Positions 32,445 through 44,592 of a stretch of 64,000 nucleotides of DNA are shown in pieces. The DNA lies in the NCBI GenBank assembly GCA_963920525.1, contig OY986437.1, forward strand, positions 55,139,330 to 55,203,329. Direction: 5' to 3'. Every line of letters begins with the position of its first letter. The first letter of the stretch is position 1. The position numbers and the translations under genes were made by a program. The notes beneath the pieces were generated by a model. It was not told the origin of the DNA. It searched no databases and saw nothing but the letters and a program-made list of their open reading frames with translations. The DNA is from Dichetophora obliterata (Eukaryota > Arthropoda > Insecta > Diptera > Sciomyzidae).

Positions 32445-34076
32445 ATTCAAGTTTTCCATCAGCTTAAAAAAGAAAAAATCATATGGAAAAACTTCGTTTG
32501 TATAGCTTTTTACAACCTTTTTTGATGAAGAGTAGTTGAATAAAACAGTTTTTCATAACATTAAATATCTATCTCATAAAACAGCCAGTCTAATAAATGC
32601 CCTAACATCATTCGAATTGGTTTTTGTACAAATTGCAATTTTATAAATTTTTTATTTAATATAATCTAGTCATTCATTCATCCATGACAAACAAGCAATG
32701 ACTTGAGTGTTTTGTCGTTCTTATTTATTTGATACGTCAAGTAAGTAAATAAAAAAAAATAACTTTCAACAGTGGAAAAATATTATTTTTCTTTACACCA
32801 AAAACTCCCAACATTGACACAATACAGAAAGATGTGCCTTTATTGTTAGGTTTTAATATTAATTTTTGCACTTAAAATGCAATTTAAACTGAAATTTTGG
32901 GCAAATATTTCAAATGACATTGCAAAAGTGGCACCATTTTTCAATGAAGAAAACCAACCAAACACTGCTGACATCCTTGCCAACCTCCACTTCACCGTCT
33001 ACCGGCAATATAACAACACGCTTTAACCAAAACTTAAACAAGCATTCATTGCTGCTCATTCTTTGCCATGACAATTTATTTTATTTCTGCTCTTTTCTAA
33101 ATAAATTTGAAATATTTTTGAAAATTCTTTGAAGTGCACTAGCAGCAGCAACAGCAGCGGCACCAAAATGACAGCAACACATTTGTTGTTATAACTGCCG
33201 CTGCTGCTGCTACTCATGTTGCTGTTGTTGTTGTTGCAGCAATATTAACAAAGAAATGCCGCATCCTGTGATTCCCAACAGGAAGCAACTAATGTGTGCT
33301 ACATTCAAAGTTGTTAAATGAGTCAAAGCGGAGCAGCAAACAAAAATATAGAATATAAAAAAATCCAGCTAGTGAGGCTGTGTTACGGGGTAGACTGAGA
33401 GCGAGTGCAAGAGTGAGAGAGAGAAAGGGCAATACAAAGCATTCACGTTTGTGAAAGAAGAAAAATTACATTTTATTTCTCAGCCATAGAATTTTTCAAT
33501 TTCATTTCGTGACTCAACGTGAAAAGTGTTAAGAAGAAACATTACGCTGTCAGTGAGTGTAGCTGTTGCAGTGAGTGTGTGTGTGAGAGAAAGCTTGAGT
33601 GTGTGTGTGTATTGCTGTGTGCAAATATTTTTAACATTTTCATTTCCGTTTCATGTTACATTGTTATGTCGCGCAAATTACAGTTGTTGTTACTGCTGCT
33701 GTTGCTGCTGCTACTGCTACTGTTGTTGTTCTTGTGATTTGTTATTCGCATTTGTTGAGTGCAATTTAAATTTTTTGAATGCAGTGTTTGCGAAACTTTT
33801 TTATAAAGATGTTTGTTTTTATAAGATTAATTTAATTGAGCTATGTTTTCGATATTTTTATACTTGATTCGTCAGACTATGTTTGCTGTTTCGATGTTTT
33901 AATGTTTAATATCCAAACAATGCTTTTGTTTAAATCTATTATAAATGTTAACACGATATTTTCGTAAACTAGATTTTTGTATTTCTTATGCATCAGTTTC
34001 AATAGTTTTTTCATTTATCACATGTTAGATGATTTATAAATACTAGAAATCGCCAGTGACCTTTCGACCTACATTG
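32445..34076. other. No gene recognised; CAG/CTG and GT/GA simple repeats
   Basis: CAG/GCT runs at 33140-33245, GA-rich runs at about 33398-33425, GT-rich at 33575-33610 and CTG/TTG at 33680-33735. The stretch 33500-33560 with TCAGTGAGTGT resembles a fly 5' leader with an initiator, but I see no TATA box, convincing coding exon or splice pattern. Poly-Leu frames here come from the CTG repeat. Confidence 0.4.
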
Positions 34077-34134
34077 CTTTAGCGGAGCTGTAATCGTCCA
34101 AAGTTAGAATTTGAAAAAAAAACTGTTGTGTAAA

Positions 34135-34332
34135 CCGGTATTTTGAATATTTCTATGTGTTTGCTGTAATTTTTTGATTTCAAAACAAAATTTGAAGCTC
34201 AAAAATAATAAATTTTGACAAAAATTGTCAACTGCTTTTCAGTTATTGACAATTTCATTTAAAAATTTTGCTTTTCGAGCTTCAAATTTTGTTTTGAGAA
34301 CAACAAACATATAGAAATGTAAAAAATACTGG
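34135..34332. repeat. Nested short palindrome in the MITE loop
   Basis: Arms of about 90 bp, for example TCAAAACAAAATTTGAAGCT at about 34179 with AGCTTCAAATTTTGTTTTGA at about 34279. It is absent from the equivalent place in the 31574-32442 copy, so it was inserted or amplified after the copies separated. Confidence 0.7.
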
Positions 34333-34639
34333 CTAACAATTGTTTATTTGCCAAAATAGGGCTAAAAGTGTATTTTACATGAAAAACAGACATTTTCAAT
34401 TTGGACGATTACAGCTCCGCTAAAATAAAAGATACAAAATTTGTTGATATTTCGTTGGATAATCTCAAAATTTTTGCTCCGCTACCGCACTTGACACGAT
34501 AGTGGTTGATATATTGATTGAAAAGCTAATATTTTTTCTAAAATACAAAATAATATTTTTTATTTTATGGTGAGTAGTTAAGAGTCTAGATCAATAAAAC
34601 TAATCACGTGCTAAAAACGTAGAACACCCTGTATATTCA

Positions 34640-35296
34640 AAATGTTATTTTGAATATATTTATTTATATATTTATTTATTTTATTGACATACTAATGCAA
34701 CAAGACATAGATCTTATAATTAAAGCACTAGCCTCTAATTTCATCAGTACTTGTGATTACAGGGTTAATTATACAAGTAACTATTAAAAAACTTAATAAT
34801 AAAGCTAATATAAAACAGTAATGTTTGAATTTAAATTCGAATGAAAATATTGCTACATAGATTAAATTACAATTCTGCTTGTGTAATAACTGAAAATTTA
34901 CAATTATTGCAATGAGGAGAAAAAAATATTCAATCGAAATTTAAATTGCACAGCATTGGTAATTGTTCTTAGATCAGTTGGTAGAGCGTTCCAAAGACGG
35001 ATTGAATACACAAAAAATTGTCTTTCCGATGCCAGACAAGAATGACGCATTTGTATAATGGCGTTTGATCTTCATGATCTTGCAAACCCAAGTCTGTTGT
35101 ACAGATAAACCGGCTCCTTAGTATAAACCATCTTGTGCAGTAAAATTAGTGAACGAAATTTCAGTAAATTGTCGAGAGTCATATTGTATAAACGTTTTGC
35201 ATGCACGGAGACATGATCTCTACATTTTAAACCATAAACATAACGAGCAATGTTGTTGAAGAGAACATTTAGTTTGTGTTTAAATAAACTGTCACA
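34640..35296 (-). pseudogene. LINE reverse transcriptase, C-terminal fragment and 3' tail
   Basis: On the minus strand the reading includes NNIARYVYGLK, VHAKRLYNMTLDNLLKFRSL, LLHKMVYTKEPVYLYNRL and FVYSIRLWNALPTDLR, the C-terminal region after the RT domain of non-LTR elements without RNase H (CR1/Jockey-like). It contains a stop in the second half. The 3' end runs into a TAAATAAA-rich tail (34645-34680 on the plus strand as TTTATTTA). 5'-truncated insertion into the MITE copy. A related fragment lies at 46904-47583. Confidence 0.75.
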
Positions 35297-35440
35297 GTTA
35301 GCAAAACTGAGTACAGATTTGAAACCAGCGTTGAAAGTACATATAGCAATGAGCTAAGCGGATACGAAATTTGTAGACTAGTATTATTTATCCAAACATA
35401 TCTGAATACAAGAAAACTGCTATTATTTTGCTCGCAGCTG

Positions 35441-36300
35441 TCGATAAGGAAATGACTTAAAACATAGATTTGTGTACATAATTTTGGAGTGGTTTGAAAT
35501 ATTTGAACAATTTTTTTACAGAAATAATTTTTTAAGCTGTAGAATTTTGTAAAAAATATAAAAATAACGTTTTGAAAAAATTAATTTTCATCAAAAAAAT
35601 CCTCATGATTTTCGATGATAGAAACGGTTTATGAAATTATGTGTCAAAATGCAGATAAATGATATGCCATATAGAAGAGTGTGGGAAAAAGAAAATTAAA
35701 AAAAAAATTTACGACAAAAACAACTTTTGGTCTACTTTTTAAGCAAAAATTAAATATTTAAGAGATTGTTTGAAAACAATATAAAAAAATTGAATGGAGG
35801 TAGCTGTAAATATTTTCTTATATCTTCGGAGCCATTTAATTGAACTTTTAAACAAAGCAGATTTGATGAAAATCGATTCGAAAAGGGCTGAGATATTTGC
35901 TTGTAAGCTCAAAACTTGAAACTTCAATCGATCTTTCTCATTCTGAGGTGATGACTTTGCTTCAAGGAAATGCATTGTACTGAGAAAATCTACAGTTTTT
36001 GAGATATCGCAATAATTTTGATGTCATAATAATTTTGATGTGAAAAATATTACCAAAAAAAGCTTTCGTATAACGTTATTTTTCTCAATCAATGACTTTT
36101 CATACAAAAATACGTTGTACTGGAAAATCAAGAGTTTTCGAGATATCGTCATAATTTTGATTTCAAAATAACGAATATTTTACAAAATTTACTGTTTGTA
36201 TGAAGTTTCACAATCCCAATGTAAATTCGCACATGTTACATAAAAAAATGCTTATTGTAGGGTATCCGTAAGAAAAAAATGTCTGTATTGTTTTTATGTT
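35441..36300 (+). repeat. Degenerate copy of the 54-56 kb repeat family
   Basis: Shares spaced phrases with the array at 53903-56743: TTGAACTTTTAAACAAAGCA, GAGATATTTGC, TCATTCTGAGGTGATGACTT, TTGTACTGAGAAAATCTACA and TTTTTGAGATATCG. The similarity is old and the (ACAA)n tail is missing, so this is an eroded copy. No ORF. Confidence 0.5.
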
Positions 36301-37620
36301 GATTAAGATATTATTAAATGTAAAAATGACCATATATAAGTAATTAACCCATTGCGTCTCCAACCTAATTTTTACATTGTTGAACAAATAATTTTTCCAG
36401 CTTTAAGAAAAGTACTATATCAAATTTTTGAATGGTATTCTGCGAACCCCTTCTTTGAAATCAATTACCACAAGGAATGGAGCTCCTAACCACCTAAAAT
36501 CACCAACACTTTCTCAAAACTATTTTTCGATTTAAAATTTATCTATGTAATGCATGTAATGCATTCAATACGCATAATATTATTTGATGCAAGCGACGTT
36601 TTATGTAATGTTTTCATGTTGTATACTTTATAACTTTAACGTGTTGTGAGCTCATTTTACACTCAAAACATTTATTAGTAAAATTTCTACGAATGATATT
36701 CGTAAACAAAATATTCCTACATTCTACAAATATTCGTACAATATACAAAGTATTTGTATTGTGATATCTTTACGAATTCATTCGTAAAATGTTATTAATA
36801 CCTGATGTAGTATCTACGAATATATAAGTTTTATGTACTAATGATATTCGTAAACAAAAATAAATCAATTCGTATTAGTGCATTGTACAAATGATTGTGT
36901 ACATATAAATAATAATATTCGTAAATTCCTCGTACGAATAACTTCGTAATTTTTATCATTACATTTGTAGTATTTCGTACGTAGGTTGACTGTACGAATT
37001 ATTCGTAGAATATACGAATTATTAGTTGAGTTTAAAAAATTTAAAACCGAAATGTTCAGCCTGCCTTGTCGAACAACTACAGTATATAAAGAACTGTTAT
37101 ACCAAAAAATTTGTTAGTAAAATTTCTATGAATGCTATTAGTAATCAAAATATTCGTAAATTCTACGAGTATTCGTACAATATACAAAGTATTTTTATTG
37201 TGATGTATTGTGATGTGATGTATTACGAATTCATTCGTAAAATTTTTCTAGTACCTTATGTAGTATCTACGAATATTTTTGTTTTATATACTAATGATAT
37301 TCGTAAACAAAAATAAATCAATTTGTATTAGTGCATTGTACGAATAATTGTGTACATATAAATAATAATATTCGTAAATTTCTCGTACAAATAACTTCTT
37401 AATTTCTATCATTAAATTCGTAGCATTTACTAGTGCTTTCGTACTATTTACGAATGAAAGATAATATTAGTAGAAACAATTCATTCGTAGGCTGACCGTA
37501 CGAATTATTAGTAGAATGTACGAATTATTAGTAGAGTTTAAAAAATTTAAAACCGAAATCGTTCAGCCTTGTGTGTCGAACATCTACAGAACATAAGGAA
37601 CTGTATGATTATAAAGTGAC

Positions 37621-37697
37621 TGTAGCCTACCGGTAGAGTGCGTGGTCCGTAAGCTAAAGAGCCTAGGTTCAAACCCCAGCGCAGATAGAATTTTTTT
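37621..37697 (+). repeat. tRNA-like module 1 (SINE head type A)
   Basis: A box-like TGTAGCCTACCGGTAG and a perfect B box GGTTCAAACCC, followed by GCAGATAGAA and a T run that could end Pol III transcription. It matches the head of the SINE at 22364-22586 (GAGTGCGTGG..CCGTAAGCTAAAGA). Not a functional tRNA. Confidence 0.7.
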
Positions 37698-37873
37698 TTG
37701 TATACATTTGTTTTTTTAAGAATACGAATAAAATATTTGTTATATGTTCTAATATACGTCGATTCTACGAATCCTATTCGTGGCTGAAAACTACGAATAC
37801 AATTCTTAGAATGGACGCAGCTATTAGTAATATTTACAACCAAATATTTTTGAGTGTATGATTGTAAAGTGGC

Positions 37874-37950
37874 TGTAGCCTACTAGTAGCGTGCGTGTCC
37901 CGTAAGTTAAAGAGCCGAAGATCAAACTCCAGCTCAGTCAAGAGTTTTTT
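37874..37950 (+). repeat. tRNA-like module 2 (SINE head type A)
   Basis: Same module with a damaged B box (AGATCAAACTCC). It directly follows a MITE end (37859) and is followed by TCGAACAACTACAGAATATA, the same flank found before modules 1 and 3. Confidence 0.65.
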
Positions 37951-38012
37951 GGTTGAAGGCTGGTTTGTCGAACAACTACAGAATATAAGAAACTGTATGA
38001 TTGTAAAGTAGC

Positions 38013-38090
38013 TGTAGCCTGCTGTAAGAGTGCGTGGCCCGTAATTTAAAGATACGAGGTTCAAACTCCAGCTCAGACAGAATTTTTTTT
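38013..38090 (+). repeat. tRNA-like module 3 (SINE head type A)
   Basis: TGTAGCCTGCTGTAAGAGTG and B box GGTTCAAACTCC, then CAGCTCAGACAGAA and a T run at 38083-38090, the same junction as in the 22.4 kb SINE. Confidence 0.68.
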
Positions 38091-38298
38091 GGTTTATAGG
38101 ATATTATGATCATTCGTCAATGTAACAAATGTATTCCTACAATTTGTTTTTGTACGAATACGAATAAAATATTCGTAATATGTACTAATATACGTCGATT
38201 TTACGAATGCTTTTCGTAGCTGAAAACTACGAATAAAATTCGTAAAATGGACACAGTTATTAGTTATATTTAAACACAAATATTTTTGAGTGTAAAAG

Positions 38299-39791
38299 AC
38301 TTAATATTGTTTGTTTTGTTATGTGCTCTCATGCACTTCGGAAGCATTTTGAAAGCTTCCATTTTAGACTTATGATATTTTAGACTTATAATTTACTCTG
38401 ATTCTCAATTCTATTTATTGAACTAATGTGATTGCTAAGTATATCCTTTTTTCTCACTTAAGTGAGTGTCTCATGAATGTGATCCATTTACTCTTTGGCT
38501 CGCATTTTCATTTAATTCGTGTTACGCTGTCACGAAATGACAATTTGTTAGCTCCAAAACTGAACCTGACTGACTCGTTGTTCTTGTTTTTGTTGTTGCT
38601 GCTTGTTCTTTCTCAGCAACAATTTCTATTACTTTCTTATAATTTTTCTCTTCTGCTCTGATTCGTGAGATGATGAACGAATGCCACGAATGCATTTTCT
38701 TTCTGCTACTCCCTCGGCAGCCGCTTTTGTCCCATTCAACACCCAACTAATTAATCATCATTTGTAAGTTGCAGCGACAACAACACAAATACGACAACAA
38801 CACCAACAACATTAAAAAAAACAAAATAAATAAAGTGCAAATAATTTCAATTACGTTGTCGTTGTTGCCAGCATGAAAAGTTGTTTTATTGCTACGTTAA
38901 CATCGTGCTGCTCTTATCGTAAAGTAACGGCAAAAATTTATAACGACAGAACAGAGTGTAAACGGAGTTAAATTATGTTTACTTTTGCGTTGTGTAGCGT
39001 TGCGTTACGTTGCGAAATATGGCCACCTGACACGAAGAAAACAACCCAAACTAAAAATAAAAACAAAATAAAAGCCAAAAACATTCACGCCAACGGCTGA
39101 GGAGTATTCAGTGGATGAGAGTTTGTTTCGTTCGTTGCAAGTGAAAAGTTTGCCTATTAAGGAAACATTAAATGCAGTCATTTAGTACCTGGGACACACA
39201 CAAACACACCCACACACACAAGCACAAGATGAGGTTGGCATGGTTCAAGTGCAGCGATGCAGCACTTCACCCGTTCGTTCGCTCGTTCTTTCAACTTTAT
39301 CAGGAAGGTAATCAAAGTAACTAATTACGAGTGCAACTCATTCTGTTCTCTTATAACGAAACAACAAAGAAAAACAAAAGAAATAAAAACATAACTAAAC
39401 TCATTCATGCAGGTAAATCCTCAGAAAGGATGGCATTTCATCAAGCACATGGAAGTTGGTTGGTAAGAGAAAAAAAAGCAAATTACTAACATAATTCGCC
39501 TAAAGTTAAATTTAATAGTTGGGGATAAACCTAAGCCACGCACATCTAAGTATGTAAATGTTATTTAATATTTAACTCTGAGCAGTCGTGGTTATGAGCA
39601 AACGGAGAACTTTAAGCAACACAACATTATAATAAATGTTTCAGAGAGTGAAACACTATTCATTGGGCATGTTGAGGAGGTACCGAAGACAGGATTTTTC
39701 AGGGAAAGAGGTGTTGATAACGAAATTGTGGTATTTACCAAAATGATATTTTAAATGAAATACATGCAAAATTTATTATATTTTTTGTTGC
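38299..39791. other. No gene seen; CAA/TTG repeats
   Basis: Trinucleotide runs at about 38580-38660 and 38770-38815 and CA-rich at 39195-39225. No supported gene. Confidence 0.5.
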
Positions 39792-39804
39792 ACTCACTAT
39801 CTTA

Positions 39805-42800
39805 CTTACTTACTTACTTAGTTGGCGCTACAACCGTATGTCGGTCTTGGCCTCATCTAAGAATTTGCGCAAGCCATTTCTGTCTTTCGCTTGCTGGCGC
39901 CAGTTGGAAATTCCAAGCTTCGTCAGGTTGTTCTCTACTTGGTCTTTCCAACGAAGATGCGGTCGTCCTCTTCTGCGTTGACCGCCGCTGGGTACCGAAT
40001 CGAATGTTTTCTTCACTGGAGCATCGTCTTTCATGCGCTGAACATGACCAAGCCAGCGAAGCCGCTCGATTGTAATGCGCTTGACTATGTCGATGTCAGC
40101 GTACAGCTCATACAGTTCATCATTCCACCGTATTCGGTACTCGCCATTGACGCAGATTGGTCCGTAGATCTTACGAAGAATCTTTCTTTCGAATGCTCCT
40201 AAAGTCTTTTCATCTAAACTGCTCAGCGTCCAGGTTTGTGATGCGTAAAGTAGGACGGGCATGATGAGCGATTTATAGAGCGTGATTTTCGTTCGTCAAG
40301 AGAGGGCTCTGCTTCTCAATTGCCTACTGAGCCCAAAGTAACACCTGTTGGCAAGAGTTATTCTTCGTTTGATCTCAATGCTGATGTCGTTGGTTGAATT
40401 AATGCTGGATCCCAGATAAACGAAGTTCTTCACAACCTCGAATGAGGTATTGTCAACGGTAACGTGGGTTCCAAGACGCTGGGACTGTTTGTTTGTTGAC
40501 ACCAAGTATTTCGTCTTATCTGCATTCACTGACAGACCCATTCGAATTGATTCTCTTTCTAATCTGGAAAATGCTGCACTGACTTCGCGCGTATTATGGC
40601 CAATGATATCGATGTCATCAGCATACGCAAGCAGCATAACACTCTTGTAGAATATTGTGCCACTACGTCTCAGATCAGCAGCTCGGATGATCTTTTCCAT
40701 CATTAGGTTGAAAAAGTCGCACGATAAGGAATCACCTTGTCTGAAACCTCGTTTGGTAATAAATGGTGGGGAGAGGTCCTTCCCGATTTTAACTGCGCTG
40801 CTGGTGTTGCTCAGTGTCATCCTGCAAAGTCGTATTAGTTTTGCAGGAATACCAAATTCAGACATGGTGAGTACAGGTGCTTCCTTATTGGGCTGTCGAA
40901 CGCGGCTTTGTCGACTTGTTTTTCTTGAGTCTTCTCCAAGATTTGTCGTAGCGTGAAAATCTGGTCGATGGTGGACTTTCCAGGTCTGAAGCCACACTGA
41001 TAAGGTCCGATCAGTTCGTTTACAATGGGCATCAATCTTTCACATAAAACGCTCGACATTACCTTATATGCGATATTAAGAAGGCTTATCCCACGGTAAT
41101 TGGCACAGATAGTGGGATCGCCTTTTTTGTGGATTGGGCAGAGCACACTGAAATTCCAATCGTTCGGAATGCATTCTTCCGACCATATTTTGCATAGAAG
41201 CTCGTGAATGCATTTAAGTAGAGCTTCACCTCCGTTCTTAAACAGCTTAGCAGGTAAGCCATCAGCTCCCGCGGCTTTGTTATTTTTAAGCCGAGCTATA
41301 GCTGTCAGAACTTCATCATAGTCGGGCAGCGGAACCTCGACGCTGTCATCCGCAATTGGGGTTTCCGAAATATCATCTCTATTGGCGGGATTGTTGTCAG
41401 CGTCGCCATTTAGAAGCTTAGAGAAGTGTTCCCTCCATAACGTCAGTGTACTCTGGACATCTGTCACTAGATTCCCGTTTTCATCCTTGCAGGAAGAGGC
41501 TCAGGTTTTAAAACCATCGGCAAGGCGTCTTATTTTTTCGAAAAATTTTCGGGCCTCATTCCTGTCACCATACATCTCAATCTTCTCCTGCTCGCGCTTT
41601 TCTGCTTCTCTTTTTTTCCACCTGAATATACGTCTCTCTTCCTCCTCTTTTTTTTTGTATTGCTCCTTAGCAGCGTGCGTTACAACCGACTGTAGGGTGA
41701 CTTTGTAGGCGGCGTCTTTCTCTGCAGTGGCGTCGCGACACTCCTGGTCGTACCACTGGTTTCGGCGAGGGCGTTGGTAGCCAATCACCTCTTCAGCAGC
41801 CGCACGCATGGAGTTGGAAATGTGTGTCCACTGCGCGCATATATCATCGATTGGAGGAGTGCTTTGAAGCAGGAGTGAGGGTCGAGTGGCGAAAGCATCG
41901 GCTGTCTGTTTCGATTGCAGCTTGTCGACGTCTAGCTTTCTCTGTGTAGGGTTGCGTGTATTCTTAGCTGCGCACAGACGTGTACGGATCTTGGCTGCAA
42001 CAAGATAGTAATCCGAGTCAATGTTTGCACCACGGATCGTGCGTACATCCAATACACTGGAAGAGTGCCTTCCGTCGATCAAAACGTGATCAATTTGATT
42101 TTTTGTTTTTTGATCAGGGGACAACCAGGTGGCTTTATGAATACTGAGATGCTTGAATCTAGTGCTACTTACGACCATGTTTCGTGCTGCGGCGAAGTCA
42201 ATCAGCCTCATTCCGTTATCAGAGGTGTTGTCGTGGAGGCTGAACTTTCCGACTGTTGGACCAAAAATATTTTACTTGCCCACCTTAGCGTTGAAGTCAC
42301 CAAGCACGATTTTTACGTCGTGACGGGGGCAGCGCTCGTAAGCATTTTCAAGGCGCTCGTAGAAAATTTCCTTGATCTCATCGTCCTTGTCTTCTGTCGG
42401 AGCGTGCGCACATATTAGGCTTATATTGAAAAATCTAACCTTGATGTGGATTATGGCAAGTCGTTCGTTCACAGGTGTGAATCGCAGGACGTGGGGCCGT
42501 AGTCTCTTGCCAACTACAAATCCGCATCCAAACTCGTGCTTCTCCGCATGGCCGCTGTAGTAGATATCACAGGGTGCATGCCGAATGCAACCCTGTCCCT
42601 TCCATCGCATTGCTTGGATAGCAGTGATATCAGCTTTGTATCTTTCCAAGACATCAGTCAGTTGGATAGAGGCACCTTCCCAATTAAGGGTTCGGACATT
42701 CCAGGTGCATATCCGTAAATCATTATCAGTTTTTCGTTTGCGGTAGTCGTCATCAGATTTGGGGATCATTTTTCTTCTTTTCTTATTTGTTTTCATTGAA

Positions 42801-42883
42801 ATTTGTTTTTACGGGTGGGCTTCAAAACCGACGCACAACCTATTTTAAGCCTAGGGAGGCCTGCCGACTCACTATCACTGTCG
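39805..42883 (-). mobile_element. RTE-like LINE with 13-bp target-site duplication
   Basis: Identical 13-bp direct repeats ACTCACTATCTTA flank the element (39792-39804 and 42884-42896). On the minus strand it has one long ORF with an N-terminal APE endonuclease, a reverse transcriptase and a conserved C-terminal segment, then an extremely short 3' untranslated region ending in (TAAG)n. One ORF, tiny 3' UTR and short microsatellite tail are the RTE-clade layout. Nearly full length, with a few disabling mutations. Confidence 0.9.
39828..42796 (-). pseudogene. RTE-like ORF2: APE endonuclease and reverse transcriptase
   Basis: The start at 42796 gives MKTNKKRRK; the endonuclease has TWNVRTLN, IQAMRWKGQG (usual E replaced), LICAHAPTEDKDD, LGDFNAKVG and QIDHVLID. 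RT motifs follow: KAAGADGLPAKLF, NYRGISLLN, FRQGDSLSCDFF and the catalytic YADD in LLAYADDIDII. The C-terminus has RLRWLGHVQRM and GRPHLRWKDQV. In-frame stops lie at about 42272 (after NAKVGK), 41501 (after DGFKT) and 40296 (after RSRALS). Around 40880-40930 a short deletion removes the FVDFK part of RT motif A with a catalytic Asp, plus a frameshift. The proteins would nick target DNA and prime cDNA synthesis; this copy cannot. Confidence 0.9.
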
Positions 42884-42896
42884 ACTCACTATCTTA

Positions 42897-43322
42897 GTCG
42901 ACAACTATTTCGTTGATCGCTATATGAACTCTTCAGCAGTCTTCTATGGCTTTTGCAGTACATCCACTTTGATAAGCTTATACGCACAACTTTTTTTTAA
43001 TCAAATCAGAATTATTTGTGCGTTTTGCCTTTCAAAGCAATTTTGTTCCACTATTTTGCAAATGTTTTTTCTTTCGTAAACAACAATTACTTTATAATTT
43101 TGCCACAGTGGTATTTTCTGTTTGTTTATATTTTCTCTTTTAATGTTGTTGTTCATTAGAATGTGGCCACATAGACCAGTGGTTTTATCCGTTGTATTGC
43201 AACCCTGTTGCAACTCACTCCTCCCCTCCTGCTCTCCTAGGATCTATCGTGAAACCAACTGTACAAATAATATATAGTAGTATTACATCCTCAAAATCCC
43301 TAGGATCATAAAAAAGAGGCTA
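42897..43322. other. No gene seen
   Basis: AT-rich spacer between two LINE copies, no supported feature. Confidence 0.45.
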
Positions 43323-43975
43323 CCTAGATGCTTATGTCTGCGGAATAGAGGAGATGCGATAACGCCTGCTCTTCTTCCTCATCCCTGCAACCCCTGCAAA
43401 AGTCATTTGCATGAACCCTGATTTTTGAGGCATGACTTCCTATAAGAAAATGCCCTGTTATAACTCCTATCAGAATGAAGAGATTTTTCCTCGCCATTTG
43501 AGAGAGTTTCTTCGTTCGTTTTTCAGTAAAACTAGGCCAAATTTGTCTAGCTGTGTTAAAGGTATGATTACACCTGAAATTAGTCATTTCTGTGGTATGT
43601 TGCCTTAGGGCCAGCTTGCAAGACGCAAGAGGCATGCCTAATGTTTCCATTTCAGGCAGCAGCGTTACCGTTTTACATTTTCTAGCGAGCTTATCCGTTC
43701 CTCAATTTCCAAGAATTTCCCTATGCTTCGGTACCCAGACCAGATGAATGTCGCACTTATCGGTCATCTCATTAGGAGACGAGTGACATTTAAGGGCTGT
43801 TGGTGATGTTAAGACAAAAAACAAGGGATTTTATCGCTGCTTGGCAGTCCGTAAAAAATTAGATATTTCTCACCATACTTCAGCTATTCCACAGTTCTAT
43901 AAATGGCCATTATGTCAACCTGGAAGACGCTGCAATGATCTGGTAATCTAAATGAGGTTCTGATGTACAGCTCCG

Positions 43976-44592
43976 GCACAATTACCATTTCCGTGGCCTT
44001 AAGATATGAATATGCAGTTTTGAAGAGCTCATTGAGAAAATAAGATTCACCGAAGGGCTTATCGATATATCGATTTTCAAAAAAATTTTTACTAAAAGAA
44101 TTCTTAATGTAAATTCGACTATATCTGTGCTAACATTTGGCCGATCGGGATAATTTAGGTATCATTAAAAAAAAAAAAAAAAAATAATTGTGCAATTTGT
44201 AAAAGGCAGAGCCACTTTTTTTTATTAAAATTAGGAAAAATTTAAATATGTACTTCAGAATACAACAAACTATCTTCGATAAAAGTCTATATGGCTCCTT
44301 TTACAGAAAAAGTAAATTTTCTAATAGGCAGAACGATTTTTTTTTCGTTCTATATTAAAAACATTTTAAATATCTTTCGAATAACACCTTAATCATTCAG
44401 ATTGGACAAATATTAGCAAAGATATAACCGAATTTAAATATTGCTTCCGTTGAGTAAACATTTATGTGAAAAATCGAAATCTCGATAACTAATCGATATA
44501 TCGATAAATCCTTCGGCGAATATTATTTTCTCAAAGAGTACTACAAAACTGCATACTCAAATCGAGGGGCCACGGAAATCGTAATCACCCCC
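43976..44592. mobile_element. 617-bp MITE with 100-bp inverted ends and 8-bp TSD
   Basis: It interrupts the RNase H region of the LINE. Perfect 8-bp direct repeats CAGCTCCG lie at 43968-43975 and 44593-44600. The inverted ends stay similar for about 100 bp, including ATTTCCGTGGCC near each tip, ATGCAGTTTTG, GAGAAAATAA and the palindrome TATCGATATATCGAT further in. An 8-bp duplication fits hAT or P. No ORF. Confidence 0.85.

Larger units (their letters stand above)
34077..35440. mobile_element. Second copy of the palindromic MITE, truncated and with two insertions
   Basis: From 34077 (TTTAGCGGAGCTGTAATCG) only the centre and the right arm are present, ending GCTCGCAGCTG at 35440; the left arm is mostly missing. 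The arm is split by a LINE fragment (about 34640-35296): sequence matching 32050-32270 lies before it and sequence matching 32290-32442 after it. The loop region has an extra 198-bp palindrome (34135-34332). Confidence 0.78.
36658..38294. mobile_element. Composite palindromic MITE carrying three tRNA-like modules
   Basis: Ends TACACTCAAAA and TTTTGAGTGTA (38284-38294). The body is a mass of ATTCGTA and TACGAAT motifs. The left arm is duplicated in tandem (36666-37105 and 37106-37560, about 440-450 bp per unit). Then comes a tRNA-like module (37621-37697), a right arm ending TTTTTGAGTGTA at 37859, a second tRNA-like module (37874-37950), a third (38013-38090) and a second right arm to 38294. 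The order suggests unequal exchange between copies of a MITE with a tRNA-like core. Confidence 0.75.

Noticed and set aside
33500..33620. Promoter and first exon of a host gene
   Set aside because: A TCAGT initiator-like site lies in a GT/GA-rich stretch, but there is no coding exon, splice donor or downstream promoter element I can support.
33519..33867. Leucine- and cysteine-rich frames
   Set aside because: Produced by the CTG/TTG microsatellite in two frames.
39755..42718. Plus-strand open frames of 60-117 residues
   Set aside because: Antisense shadows of the RTE-like LINE coding strand.
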